Assembly (NCBI GenBank): GCA_964457225.1
Contig: CAYWEM010000004.1
Span: 62,001-126,000 of the forward strand
Length of the DNA stretch: 64,000 nt
Source of the DNA: CAYWEM01 sp964457225
GTDB taxonomy: Bacteria > Acidobacteriota > Aminicenantia > UBA2199
Direction: 5' to 3'
Both the position numbers and the translations under genes were made by a program. Each line of letters begins with the position of its first letter. Positions within the stretch are counted from its first letter, which is position 1. The notes below the pieces were generated by a model. The model ran no database searches, had not been told where the DNA came from, and saw only the letters and a program-made list of their open reading frames with translations. Of this stretch, positions 50,936 to 58,496 are shown piece after piece.

Positions 50936-51565
50936 ATGTCGCTCAAACTGCATAAAATGCTGATTTTATTTATGTTTCTGGCCGCTTTTCTTCTGCCGGG
51001 CGCTTACAGTCAAGAAGCTCTAATCCAGGCTGACAATGAATCAGCAAAAAAAGAATCGGCTCTTATCCGAGTTGTTCTGGAAACCAACCGGGGCAACATA
51101 ATCCTGGAACTGGACCAGGCTCGAGCGCCGCTTACCGTGGCTAGTTTTCTACAGTACGTGGACAGCGGTTTCTACGAGGGAACCATTTTTCACCGTGTGA
51201 TTCCCGATTTCATCATCCAGGGCGGAGGCCACCTGGAAGACATGTCGGTGAAAGAAACCCTAACGCCGGTGAAAAATGAGGCCAACAACGGCTTGTCAAA
51301 TGTGCGCGGCAGTCTGACTTTGGCCCGCACTATTGATCCGCACAGCGGCAAAGCGCAATTCTTCATCAACCTAGTTGACAATCACCGCCTTGATTACCGG
51401 GATGATACACCTCAAGGTTACGGTTATTGTGTTTTCGGCCGGGTCAGCGCAGGCATGGAATTGATAGATGCCATAGCCCAGGAACCTGTAGGTGAAAAAG
51501 GCGATCACTGGAACGTGCCCCTAAACAGCGTGATAATTCTTAAGGCCCGGCGCCTGGAGGATTGA
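50936..51565 (+). CDS. Secreted cyclophilin-type peptidyl-prolyl isomerase
   Basis: A 209-aa exported PPIase with a signal peptide (LILFMFLAAFLLPGAYS). The cyclophilin domain begins at VVLETNRGNIILELD and has the PpiA/B-type motifs APLTVASFLQYVDSGFYEGT, FHRVIPDFIIQGGG, SGKAQFFINLVDN and YCVFGRV. The active-site Arg (FHRV), Phe and Gln are present. ATG 50936 follows GGAGG by 7 nt and is preferred to GTG 50927. It probably helps fold periplasmic or outer-membrane proteins. Confidence 0.93.
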   Translation: MSLKLHKMLILFMFLAAFLLPGAYSQEALIQADNESAKKESALIRVVLETNRGNIILELDQARAPLTVASFLQYVDSGFYEGTIFHRVIPDFIIQGGGHLEDMSVKETLTPVKNEANNGLSNVRGSLTLARTIDPHSGKAQFFINLVDNHRLDYRDDTPQGYGYCVFGRVSAGMELIDAIAQEPVGEKGDHWNVPLNSVIILKARRLED

Positions 51566-51620
51566 TAAATCACATTCTGCGAGCTTAAAAGATCGGTGAA
51601 TCACTATATCATCAAATGAA

Positions 51621-51968
51621 ATGAAAATACTGCTTATCCTGCTCTTCTGCTTGAGCGCGGCTCATAGTCACGCGGAAGCCTTCTACGCCCGGGTGGTCGG
51701 GGTGCAGGACGGCGACAGCATAATCGTTCTCACTCAGGCCAAACAAAGAATCCGGGTGCGCCTGGAAGGCATTGATGCCCCGGAAATGAGCCAGGATTTC
51801 GGGAGAAGAGCCAAGGAAGCTCTCTCGAGATTGATTTTTTCCAAGACAATACTGCTCAAGCCGACAGACCAGGATCATTACGACCAAACCATCGCGGTTG
51901 TTTACCGAGATCGGCTCCGCATCCGCCATGGCGTTTTCATACCTGAGACGCAGCAGAGAAGAATTTGA
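51621..51968 (+). CDS. Thermonuclease (SNase) homologue, C-terminally shortened
   Basis: A 115-aa exported nuclease-like protein. The signal peptide (LLILLFCLSAAHSHAEA) precedes the SNase-domain start: ARVVGVQDGDSIIVL, VRLEGIDAPEM (catalytic Arg and Asp region), GRRAKEALSRLIF and the KPTDQDHYDQTIAVVYRD strand. The family continues for about 40-50 more residues, ending in a helix such as AExxARxxxxGLW, but here the frame ends at once with RLRIRHGVFIPETQQRRI. A neighbouring frame encodes AFSYLRRSREEF, which resembles a family C-terminus, so a small indel or deletion is likely. It may be a pseudogene. Confidence 0.6.
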   Translation: MKILLILLFCLSAAHSHAEAFYARVVGVQDGDSIIVLTQAKQRIRVRLEGIDAPEMSQDFGRRAKEALSRLIFSKTILLKPTDQDHYDQTIAVVYRDRLRIRHGVFIPETQQRRI

Positions 51969-52185
51969 AGTTGGGACTTAAAGCAAATTTGACATGATAG
52001 GGTCATAGTTTTATCATTCGGGCATGGAAAGAATGTTGTTTTATTCATTTCGGGGCAGTTAAGTCAGTTTTAAGCGAAAAGTCGGGTTCATTATTTCCTG
52101 AGCAGGTTCATGCCTGATGCAGAAACTCTGCCGGGTTTAACAGCAATGAATGGAATAAGCTCAGAAGAGTCTTTTGTCTGAATAA

Positions 52186-52779
52186 ATGAGATCAAGGAAA
52201 AAAATCCGATTATCGGGATACGATTATTCCCAGGATGGTATATATTTCATAACCATTTGCGCCCGGGACCGGGAAAACATATTTGCCCGGATAGATGTAG
52301 GGGCCGGCCTTGCGTCGGCCCGTCAAACCAACAACCCCCAATTTTCGGACAACAACCGCAAAACACAAATCGATTTAACCGACATCGGCCATATCATCGA
52401 AAAACAATGGAATGAAATACCCAATCGATTTATTGGTGTTTCATTGGACGAATTCATCATTATGCCGAATCATGTGCATGGTATATTAATCGTTAAACAA
52501 CGGGCCGACGCAAGGCCGGCCCCTACCATAGGGGATGTTATCTGTGCGTTCAAATCAGAATGCGCCATGGAATATCTAAAACACATTAAAACCAACAATC
52601 TCAATTCCTGCGGAAAAATCTGGCAGAGATCATTCTACGATCACATTATAAGAAACGATGAATCCCTGAAAAAAATCAGGGATTATATCCGAAATAATCC
52701 CCTGAACTGGGAAGAGGACAAAAACAATCTCCAGCGACAAGGAAGTGTACTTGAACAAAGCCATAGCACCGGCATGTGA
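52186..52779 (+). CDS. REP-associated tyrosine transposase (RAYT, Y1_Tnp)
   Basis: A 197-aa single-strand nuclease of the IS200-like Y1 family. It opens with IRLSGYDYSQDGIYFITICA, has the metal-binding HUH motif in EFIIMPNHVHGILIV and the catalytic-Tyr helix region IWQRSFYDHIIRNDESL, then YIRNNPLNW. RAYTs move or maintain REP palindromes. Two inverted copies of a 27-bp REP-like sequence lie inside the gene and are translated in frame as VGAGLASARQ and RADARPAPT. These segments sit in loops that vary within the family, so the enzyme may be active. Confidence 0.88.
   Translation: MRSRKKIRLSGYDYSQDGIYFITICARDRENIFARIDVGAGLASARQTNNPQFSDNNRKTQIDLTDIGHIIEKQWNEIPNRFIGVSLDEFIIMPNHVHGILIVKQRADARPAPTIGDVICAFKSECAMEYLKHIKTNNLNSCGKIWQRSFYDHIIRNDESLKKIRDYIRNNPLNWEEDKNNLQRQGSVLEQSHSTGM
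52297..52323 (+). repeat. REP-like element, copy 1 (inside the RAYT gene)
   Basis: A 27-bp sequence starting GTAGGGGCCGGCC and ending GTCGGCCCGT. It can fold as GGGCCG, nine bases, CGGCCC. It is a perfect inverted copy of 52500-52526. Confidence 0.8.
52500..52526 (-). repeat. REP-like element, copy 2 (inside the RAYT gene)
   Basis: The exact reverse complement of 52297-52323, all 27 bases, with a 176-bp spacer between the two copies. The head-to-head layout recalls a REPIN. Confidence 0.8.
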
Positions 52780-52938
52780 ACCAACGATTTTGCTTGTGTC
52801 CAGGGCATGAGCTGTCTCTGATGAAAATCCAACCCCGATTTTAATCAGGTTGCCCGGCCGTTCACCTTTCATCGAGAGCCACGCTGAATTCTTCAGTAAA
52901 GGCAAATCTGCAGGCAGGGTCTCCGTGCCGGATAATTC
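52780..52938. other. Intergenic region with a possible decayed gene fragment
   Basis: No intact gene. On the minus strand a short open stretch (about 52775-52930) reads protein-like, including LKNSAWLSMKGERPGNL and GVGFSSETAHALDTSK. It has stops on both sides and no start, so it could be a remnant displaced by the RAYT. The resemblance of RPG-x-L-(I)-x-VGF-x-x-ET to a phosphopantothenate-cysteine ligase segment is weak. Confidence 0.2.
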
Positions 52939-55266
52939 CTATTTTGAACTGGTCACTGACAGGCCCTGATCACTGTTCCTGATGATGATGCCGCCGCGCC
53001 GGGAAGTCATCAGTAAGCCGCTGCCGATCCGCTGGTAGTTTTTTACCGTTTCCCGGTGAGGGAAAGCGAAGGAATTAAACTCGGAAAGGGAAAAAACGGC
53101 CAGCCCGGGCCGCACCGAGGCCAGGAAATCAGGACTGGAGGAAGAGCGCGACCCGTGATGGGGCACCTTGATCAGGTCGGCCCTGAGATTGTCTCCATGC
53201 AGGGCCAGCAATTTTTCTTCCGCATCCCTTTCGATGTCGCCGCAAAACAGCAATGCCCGCCCCCGGCCCTCGATTTTAAACACCTGGGAGTGATTGTTGT
53301 GGGTCTGCTCAGCAGTGATGAATTTTTCCGGAAACAGGCAGGTTATGGTATAGTCTTCAACCCGGCGGCTGAAGCCGGAATTGACCGGGACGACAGCGGT
53401 ACTTGCGGGAAGGCTTTCCAGCAGGCGTTCATAGTATTGATTGCCCTTGACCCGGGAGGAAAGCCAGAGTTCTTTCGGTTTCAGGGCGCTAAAAATTTCC
53501 GCGACTCCTTCGGCATGATCGGCATGATAATGACTTACGGCCACCCAGTCTACCTTTATCCGGTGCCGCAATATGAAAGGCAGTACGACACTGCGGCCGC
53601 TTGAAAAATCACTGAAGGCAGTGCCGCCGCCGTCCAGCAGGAGGGCTTTTCCGCCGGGAAAAACCACCAGTGCTGCATCTCCCTGGCCGACATCGAGGAA
53701 TACCGCCTCCAGGTCGCCTGGGCGGTGCCGGGGCAGTCCGGCAAGCTGCAGCAAAAAGAACCCCAGGAATAAAAGCATCAACAGAATGCGGGCTCGCCCC
53801 TGTAAACCCGCCAGGCTGCTCAAAAAAAACAGGGCCAGGGCCGCCAGGATCAGGACCAGCGGCAAAGCAGGCCTGAACACCTGCCAGTTGAGCCCGGCCA
53901 GCAATTCAACCACTCCAAAAAAAACTCGCATCGGCTGGTCAAGCAGGCCGGCGTACCAGGCGGCCAGCGACGGCCAGAGCGGAGCCATAAAGATCAGGGG
54001 CAGGGCCAGGGCCAGCAAGAATCCGCCGACCGGCACCAGCAGCAGGCCGGAAAAAAGAGCGGCCATGGAAAAACGATTGAAGTAATGCAAAGACAAAAAT
54101 GATGACAGCAGGAAAACGGAAATATTGGCGGAAAAGATTTCCGCTGAAAAACCGGGCCATTTTTTGAACAAGGGCAAAAAGAGGTTGCGGCCGGCCAGAA
54201 TTGAGGCGGCCAAAGTAAAAGTCAGCACGAAACCCGGGTCGAGAATCTGCCGGGGGTCAATCATCAGCATCAGCAGTGCCGCGGCCGCCAGCAGGTTGGC
54301 GGCATCGGCCTGGAAATCCCCGGCCCGGGCGAAAAACAAGCAAAGAGCAACCAGCACGGCCCGCTGGGCTGAAACTGAAAAACCGCTCAGGGCAAGGTAA
54401 ACAAGCAATATACCGCCGGCGGCCAGGTAGCGCTTGCTTCGCGACAAGCCCAGCCTTTTCCCCAGCCATAAAAATATCAGCGCCAGGGCGCCGATATGGG
54501 CTCCGGAAATCGCCAGCAAGTGAAAAACCCCGGCGGCCAGCAGGTTTTCTTTCAATTCCGGATTGATCAAGCCCCGGTCGCCAAGAAGTACAGCCTGAAG
54601 AAAAGCCCGGCCGGCGCTGTTCTGATCAATTCCATCCAGGGCCCGCCGTATTTTACTCCGCCAGAGGCCCAGCAGGCGCCAATACCAGGCTGTGTCTTGT
54701 TCAGGCTCAACCAGCAAGGCCGACTTGCTGTGCCCGAAGTAGTGAATATTCCGGGCAAAGGAATAGGAATCAAGGTGACCCGGCTCGAAATTCCGTCCTG
54801 AAGGCGGTCGGGTCAGGCGTGCTTCGACGGCAACCCGCTCCCCCCGGTACAAATGCCTCAGATCACCGTTCACCTTTAACCTGACGCCAAGATTCACCCG
54901 CCGGCTTTCCCGGCCCCGACTGATCGCATCGACTTGCAGAAGAAACACCGAGTTTCCGGCTTCCAAGTGTGGAAAATCCGCAAGTTTTCCCCTCAGACTG
55001 AGGTATTCGCCCAGGGGCGGGGGTGTTTCCAGGACATCCTGGTAACGCCAATCCAGGAAGCCCAGCCTGCCGGCCAGCAACAGGGCCAGAGACAATCCGC
55101 TCAACCGGAAAACCGTCCGCCAGCGGCCCCGAAAGAGAAAAAACAGGGCGCCGCCCAGGGATAAATAAGCCGCGAACGAGAAAAGACCCGGATTGAGTCC
55201 AAGCAAGCGGCCGGCGCCCAGCAATGAGAGGACCGCCAGGACGACGCCCGGCAGCGGTCTTTTCAT
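52939..55266 (-). CDS. comEC: ComEC/Rec2-family DNA uptake channel
   Basis: A 775-aa inner-membrane protein that carries transforming DNA strands into the cytoplasm in competent bacteria. Domains in order: N-terminal helices and an OB-like DUF4131 domain (about 30-180, GNSVFLLQVDAISRGRES), the Competence transmembrane core (about 215-480, HLLAISGAHIGALALIFLWL, FSVSAQRAVLVALCLF), and a metallo-beta-lactamase-type domain (about 505-760). The latter has LDVGQGDAALV, the metal site SHYHADHAEG and KVPHHGSRSSSS. The full-length, three-domain form suggests natural competence may be possible. Confidence 0.93.
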   Translation of the reverse strand: MKRPLPGVVLAVLSLLGAGRLLGLNPGLFSFAAYLSLGGALFFLFRGRWRTVFRLSGLSLALLLAGRLGFLDWRYQDVLETPPPLGEYLSLRGKLADFPHLEAGNSVFLLQVDAISRGRESRRVNLGVRLKVNGDLRHLYRGERVAVEARLTRPPSGRNFEPGHLDSYSFARNIHYFGHSKSALLVEPEQDTAWYWRLLGLWRSKIRRALDGIDQNSAGRAFLQAVLLGDRGLINPELKENLLAAGVFHLLAISGAHIGALALIFLWLGKRLGLSRSKRYLAAGGILLVYLALSGFSVSAQRAVLVALCLFFARAGDFQADAANLLAAAALLMLMIDPRQILDPGFVLTFTLAASILAGRNLFLPLFKKWPGFSAEIFSANISVFLLSSFLSLHYFNRFSMAALFSGLLLVPVGGFLLALALPLIFMAPLWPSLAAWYAGLLDQPMRVFFGVVELLAGLNWQVFRPALPLVLILAALALFFLSSLAGLQGRARILLMLLFLGFFLLQLAGLPRHRPGDLEAVFLDVGQGDAALVVFPGGKALLLDGGGTAFSDFSSGRSVVLPFILRHRIKVDWVAVSHYHADHAEGVAEIFSALKPKELWLSSRVKGNQYYERLLESLPASTAVVPVNSGFSRRVEDYTITCLFPEKFITAEQTHNNHSQVFKIEGRGRALLFCGDIERDAEEKLLALHGDNLRADLIKVPHHGSRSSSSPDFLASVRPGLAVFSLSEFNSFAFPHRETVKNYQRIGSGLLMTSRRGGIIIRNSDQGLSVTSSK

Positions 55267-55278
55267 GACCCGCGGGCG

Positions 55279-55881
55279 CTAAAGGTTAACCGCGTAACCT
55301 ACTCCAACAGTCATGCTCCAGCCTCCCAGGTCGACCTCTTTTTCAATCGGGTTCACTTTCAGGGATTGGAATTTCAGCCGGCCGCTGAAATAAAATCCCC
55401 TGAAAAAATAGTAATTCAGTCCGGCGGCCAGAAAGGGCGCAGTTTTTTCCGCCTTGACTTCCTGAGCATAAAGACTCTTAACCTGTTGCCGATAAGCACA
55501 ATGAGCCAGGCCGGCAACCATGAAAGGCTCAAGGCCGGAGTACTTGAGCCGCAGGCCGCCGAATAATTCCAGCCCTCGCAGGCTCAAACTGCTTTCTTCA
55601 AGGTAGTTGCCGATCAGACCTTCGGCTTTATAGCCCCCTTCATAACCGCAGCCCAGCAGAAAATTGCGCAGAAAAGCCAGGGAAAGATTAAAACCGTATA
55701 CCCCGCTTTGACCGTAAATATTTCCAACCTTTTGATCTTTCATACTCCTCAGGCCGTAGGAAGCATGGGCCCTGATCTGCAGGCCGGAGGCCTGAACTGA
55801 AGTTTGAGCAGCCGAGAGGAGCCGGCTGTCTGCACAGCCAAGCAGCAGGAATATCCCCAGCAAGCAAAATCCTTTTTTCAT
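55279..55881 (-). CDS. Small outer-membrane beta-barrel protein
   Basis: A 200-aa exported protein. The N-terminus MKKGFCLLGIFLLLGC could be a lipoprotein signal, or the signal may be cut after LLSAA. About eight amphipathic strands follow (LQIRAHASYGLRSMK, GVYGFNLSLAFLRNFLLGCGYEGGY, LNYYFFRGFYFSGRLKFQSLKV, GGWSMTVGVGYAVNL), with a terminal hydrophobic residue as in OmpW/OmpA-like eight-stranded barrels. No specific family is recognised. ATG 55881 with AGGAAAG upstream is preferred to a start 27 bp further out. It is 12 bp from comEC, probably cotranscribed upstream of it. Confidence 0.78.
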   Translation of the reverse strand: MKKGFCLLGIFLLLGCADSRLLSAAQTSVQASGLQIRAHASYGLRSMKDQKVGNIYGQSGVYGFNLSLAFLRNFLLGCGYEGGYKAEGLIGNYLEESSLSLRGLELFGGLRLKYSGLEPFMVAGLAHCAYRQQVKSLYAQEVKAEKTAPFLAAGLNYYFFRGFYFSGRLKFQSLKVNPIEKEVDLGGWSMTVGVGYAVNL

Positions 55882-55957
55882 CGTCTTTCCTGAGAAAAGC
55901 AATAACAATTTACCACGACCAAGTCAAGCAAGACCGGACAAAGGTGCGAACCGCCGT

Positions 55958-57703
55958 TTAATTGATGACCGTCAGCCAGACCGACTGGTAAGGTTTCAGT
56001 TTCAGTCTGGAACTGGTTCCGTCAATGTCGCGGCGGGCGATCAAATCGTAAAAAGAATGATAACTCTTGATTTTTTGTATATCGGATAAGTTCAGCTCCT
56101 GGGTCAGATCCGTGACATTGCTGATTGAGACGATTACCTGGGCTCCATTCAAACTCGTTCGCCTGACCCCGAACAGGGCCTCACCGAGATCAAGGATCTC
56201 CTGGGATGCCTCGGGATGAAAAGCCATCTGGAAGCGTCGGTTGCGCAACAGGCGGCGAAACTCGTTGAAAACAACGCCATTGGGGGTAAATGGATTTGAA
56301 ATCAAGTCTTTCAGCCGGCGGTAATTCCATTGATGGCGGTTTATGGCCCGGGCCGAGCCGGTCAAGCGGAATTTTTTCAGGTCATTGGGGGTGGCGGTCA
56401 GGCTGTGCAGGTATATGGCCGGGATACCGCGCAGTGCAAGATTGATTATCTGCGAACAGAAAAACCGGGGGATCTGCCATTGATCGCGATCGCGCTTGAA
56501 TCCCATCAACCCGTCAAACAGGGAAACGTTAAGCTCGTAAGGGCTGTTCCTGCCGTTGCCTTCTAACCTCATGCTCACTTCCCCCCCGTAGCCCTTGATC
56601 GTTTCCACCAGTTCATCTATCTCCTCGGCCGGCAGGAGGCCTTCCGCCGGGCGCAGGCCGATACCGTCATGGGAAGTGGAAAAATTGAGGTAGGTGCAAC
56701 CCGGGGGAGGATCCGGAATTCTTGCCGCCCATTCACGCAGGTACCTGGAATTCCCTTTCTGCAGGGCATGCAGCAGCAGTGGCGGCAGGCTGAACTGGTA
56801 AACCATGTGAGCTTCGTCCCCGGCGCCGAAATAACTGAAATTCTCACGCTCGGGCACGTTGGTTTCCGATATAAGCACCACCTGGGGAGCGACGACTTCC
56901 AAAATGTCCCGAAGCAGCATGATTATTTCATGAGTCTCGGGCAAGTGAATGCAGTTTGTTCCGACTTTTTTCCAGAGAAACCCGATTGCGTCAAGGCGGA
57001 TGAAACGGGCGCCCTTCCGCACGTAAAAGAGGAGAATGTCTATCATTTCCAGCAGAACGTCCGGGTTGGCGAAATTCAGGTCAATCTGGTCTTCGCTGAA
57101 AGTTGCCCAGACATGCCTGGTTCCGGAAGCGGTTTCAACCGGGACGGCCAGGGGATGAGTCCTGGGCCTGGTCACCGCAGAAAGATCGAGATCAGGATCG
57201 ATTTCAATGAAATAATCCTTCCTGGGCCCCCGGTCCTCAATGAAATCACGAAACCACGAACTCTTCCGGGAAATGTGGTTGATCACCAGGTCGACCATCA
57301 GGTCAAAATTGTCGCCGATGCGGGAAATGTCATCCCAGCTTCCCAGCCGGGAATCAACCCGCCGGTAGTCTATAACCGAAAAACCGTCGTCGGAGCTGAA
57401 TGGAAAAAACGGCAATACGTGTACCCCGCTGAATTGCTCGCGCAAATAAGTGTTCATGAAACGATACAGTGTCTGCAGGGAGTTTTCTTCCGGGTCGGTA
57501 ACACTGTCCCCGTAAGTGATAAGGATTACATCCTGCTCCGACCAGCGACTGCCGTGTTTTGCCGGGCAAACCCCCAGGTGCTCGTTCATCAGGTGTAGAA
57601 TCCTGTCCAGCACTCCGGCAGCCAGGTTTTTTCCGTAAAGACTCTGCAAACGGAAGTAGTTGGTCTGCTTGAAAGGATCAGGCAAATTCACTTCAGATCG
57701 CAT
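55958..57703 (-). CDS. GH13 subfamily 18 phosphorylase (sucrose/glucosylglycerate phosphorylase type)
   Basis: A 581-aa cytoplasmic alpha-retaining enzyme that splits a glucoside with phosphate to give glucose 1-phosphate. Barrel motifs: VHVLPFFPFSSDDGFSVIDY, LMVDLVINHISRKSSWF, the nucleophile Asp in GARFIRLDAIGFLWK, the acid/base Glu in VLISETNVP and the third Asp in FSTSHDGIGLRP. These fit GH13_18 rather than hydrolytic amylases. The length is closer to glucosylglycerate phosphorylases than to sucrose phosphorylases of about 500 residues, so glucosylglycerate or a related compatible solute is a good substrate guess. Confidence 0.88.
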   Translation of the reverse strand: MRSEVNLPDPFKQTNYFRLQSLYGKNLAAGVLDRILHLMNEHLGVCPAKHGSRWSEQDVILITYGDSVTDPEENSLQTLYRFMNTYLREQFSGVHVLPFFPFSSDDGFSVIDYRRVDSRLGSWDDISRIGDNFDLMVDLVINHISRKSSWFRDFIEDRGPRKDYFIEIDPDLDLSAVTRPRTHPLAVPVETASGTRHVWATFSEDQIDLNFANPDVLLEMIDILLFYVRKGARFIRLDAIGFLWKKVGTNCIHLPETHEIIMLLRDILEVVAPQVVLISETNVPERENFSYFGAGDEAHMVYQFSLPPLLLHALQKGNSRYLREWAARIPDPPPGCTYLNFSTSHDGIGLRPAEGLLPAEEIDELVETIKGYGGEVSMRLEGNGRNSPYELNVSLFDGLMGFKRDRDQWQIPRFFCSQIINLALRGIPAIYLHSLTATPNDLKKFRLTGSARAINRHQWNYRRLKDLISNPFTPNGVVFNEFRRLLRNRRFQMAFHPEASQEILDLGEALFGVRRTSLNGAQVIVSISNVTDLTQELNLSDIQKIKSYHSFYDLIARRDIDGTSSRLKLKPYQSVWLTVIN

Positions 57704-57761
57704 TGCCGCCCCCTGAAATTCGTTTTGGATTCGGGATCCTTTTCCCCGTTTTCATTTCTTC

Positions 57762-57790
57762 ATTATGAAAGAAAAGAAATAGACAGTCAA
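57762..57790 (-). promoter_or_regulatory. Promoter of the GH13_18 gene
   Basis: On the minus strand, TTGACT (57790-57785), a 17-bp spacer and CATAAT (57767-57762), 58 bp upstream of the start codon. Confidence 0.6.
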
Positions 57791-57878
57791 TTCAGCTTCG
57801 AAATCAGGCTTATCAATGCAAGACTTACGCTGAAACAGAGAGAAGCAAGAAGCAGGGGGATCCGTAAACCAGGCGGGC

Positions 57879-58448
57879 TTATTCCGAGGCCAGCAGCAAA
57901 TTGTAGACCAGGTTGAAATCGAAACCCGGTGTTTCCCGGTTATCTCCACGGGACGCGTAAAAGTCCTTCAGCCGCTGCAGGGGAGCCGAAGCATAAAGTT
58001 TAAGAGAGCGGGAAAGGCTCTCCAAAGAGTGTTGCAAAACTTCCAGCGCCGCCGCGGCTTTTTCTTCATCGGCCAGGCTTTTTTCCAGGTTGAAACCAGC
58101 GTCGGTAGCCAGCAGGATAATTTCTCTTTCAACCTGCCGGGGTGAAAGATTGTACAGCCTGGCCAGCACTCCAATTCCGGGCTTCAGTTCCCCACCGGAA
58201 CCTGCTTCCAGCAACAGGGCGGCCAGCTGGTCCTTGGGATTGTTTTTTGATTTCTTGATGATGTTCAAGGTTGTAAGCAGTCCCAGTACCGCAATGACCA
58301 AGCCGGCAACCGCGATGATGGTGCTCATGACCGCCAGGCCTTGACCTATTCCTTCCCCGGTAGCCTGACCGGAAGTGTCGCCGGCCGGCAGAGGCAAAGT
58401 AAACAGCAAAAAAGCAAGCAATGTCATTGACGCGATTATTTTATTCAT
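57879..58448 (-). CDS. Small exported protein with two hydrophobic segments
   Basis: No family recognised. The 189-aa protein has a signal-like helix (MTLLAFLLFTLPLPAGD) and a second membrane helix (VMSTIIAVAGLVIAVLGLLTTL) near residues 39-60. A helical, mostly charged domain follows (NPKDQLAALLLEAGSG, LYNLSPRQVEREIILLATDAG, ADEEKAAAALEVLQ). The YNLSPRQVEREIILLA stretch has the look of a helix-turn-helix, but without DNA-binding evidence. The start has GAGGAG upstream and its own promoter. Function unknown. Confidence 0.65.
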   Translation of the reverse strand: MNKIIASMTLLAFLLFTLPLPAGDTSGQATGEGIGQGLAVMSTIIAVAGLVIAVLGLLTTLNIIKKSKNNPKDQLAALLLEAGSGGELKPGIGVLARLYNLSPRQVEREIILLATDAGFNLEKSLADEEKAAAALEVLQHSLESLSRSLKLYASAPLQRLKDFYASRGDNRETPGFDFNLVYNLLLASE

Positions 58449-58468
58449 CCCAATCTCCTCATGTTTGA

Positions 58469-58496
58469 ATTATAAAAGGAAAAAAAACCAAGTCAA
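58469..58496 (-). promoter_or_regulatory. Promoter of the 189-aa membrane protein
   Basis: On the minus strand, TTGACT (58496-58491), a 16-bp spacer and a perfect TATAAT (58474-58469). The -35 box overlaps the stop codon of the upstream DUF4105 gene. Confidence 0.65.

Noticed and set aside
52775..52930. Decayed coaBC-like fragment
   Set aside because: Only a short K-x-x-RPG-x-L...VGF-x-x-ET resemblance is visible and stops flank it; too little to name a gene, so I only list the region.
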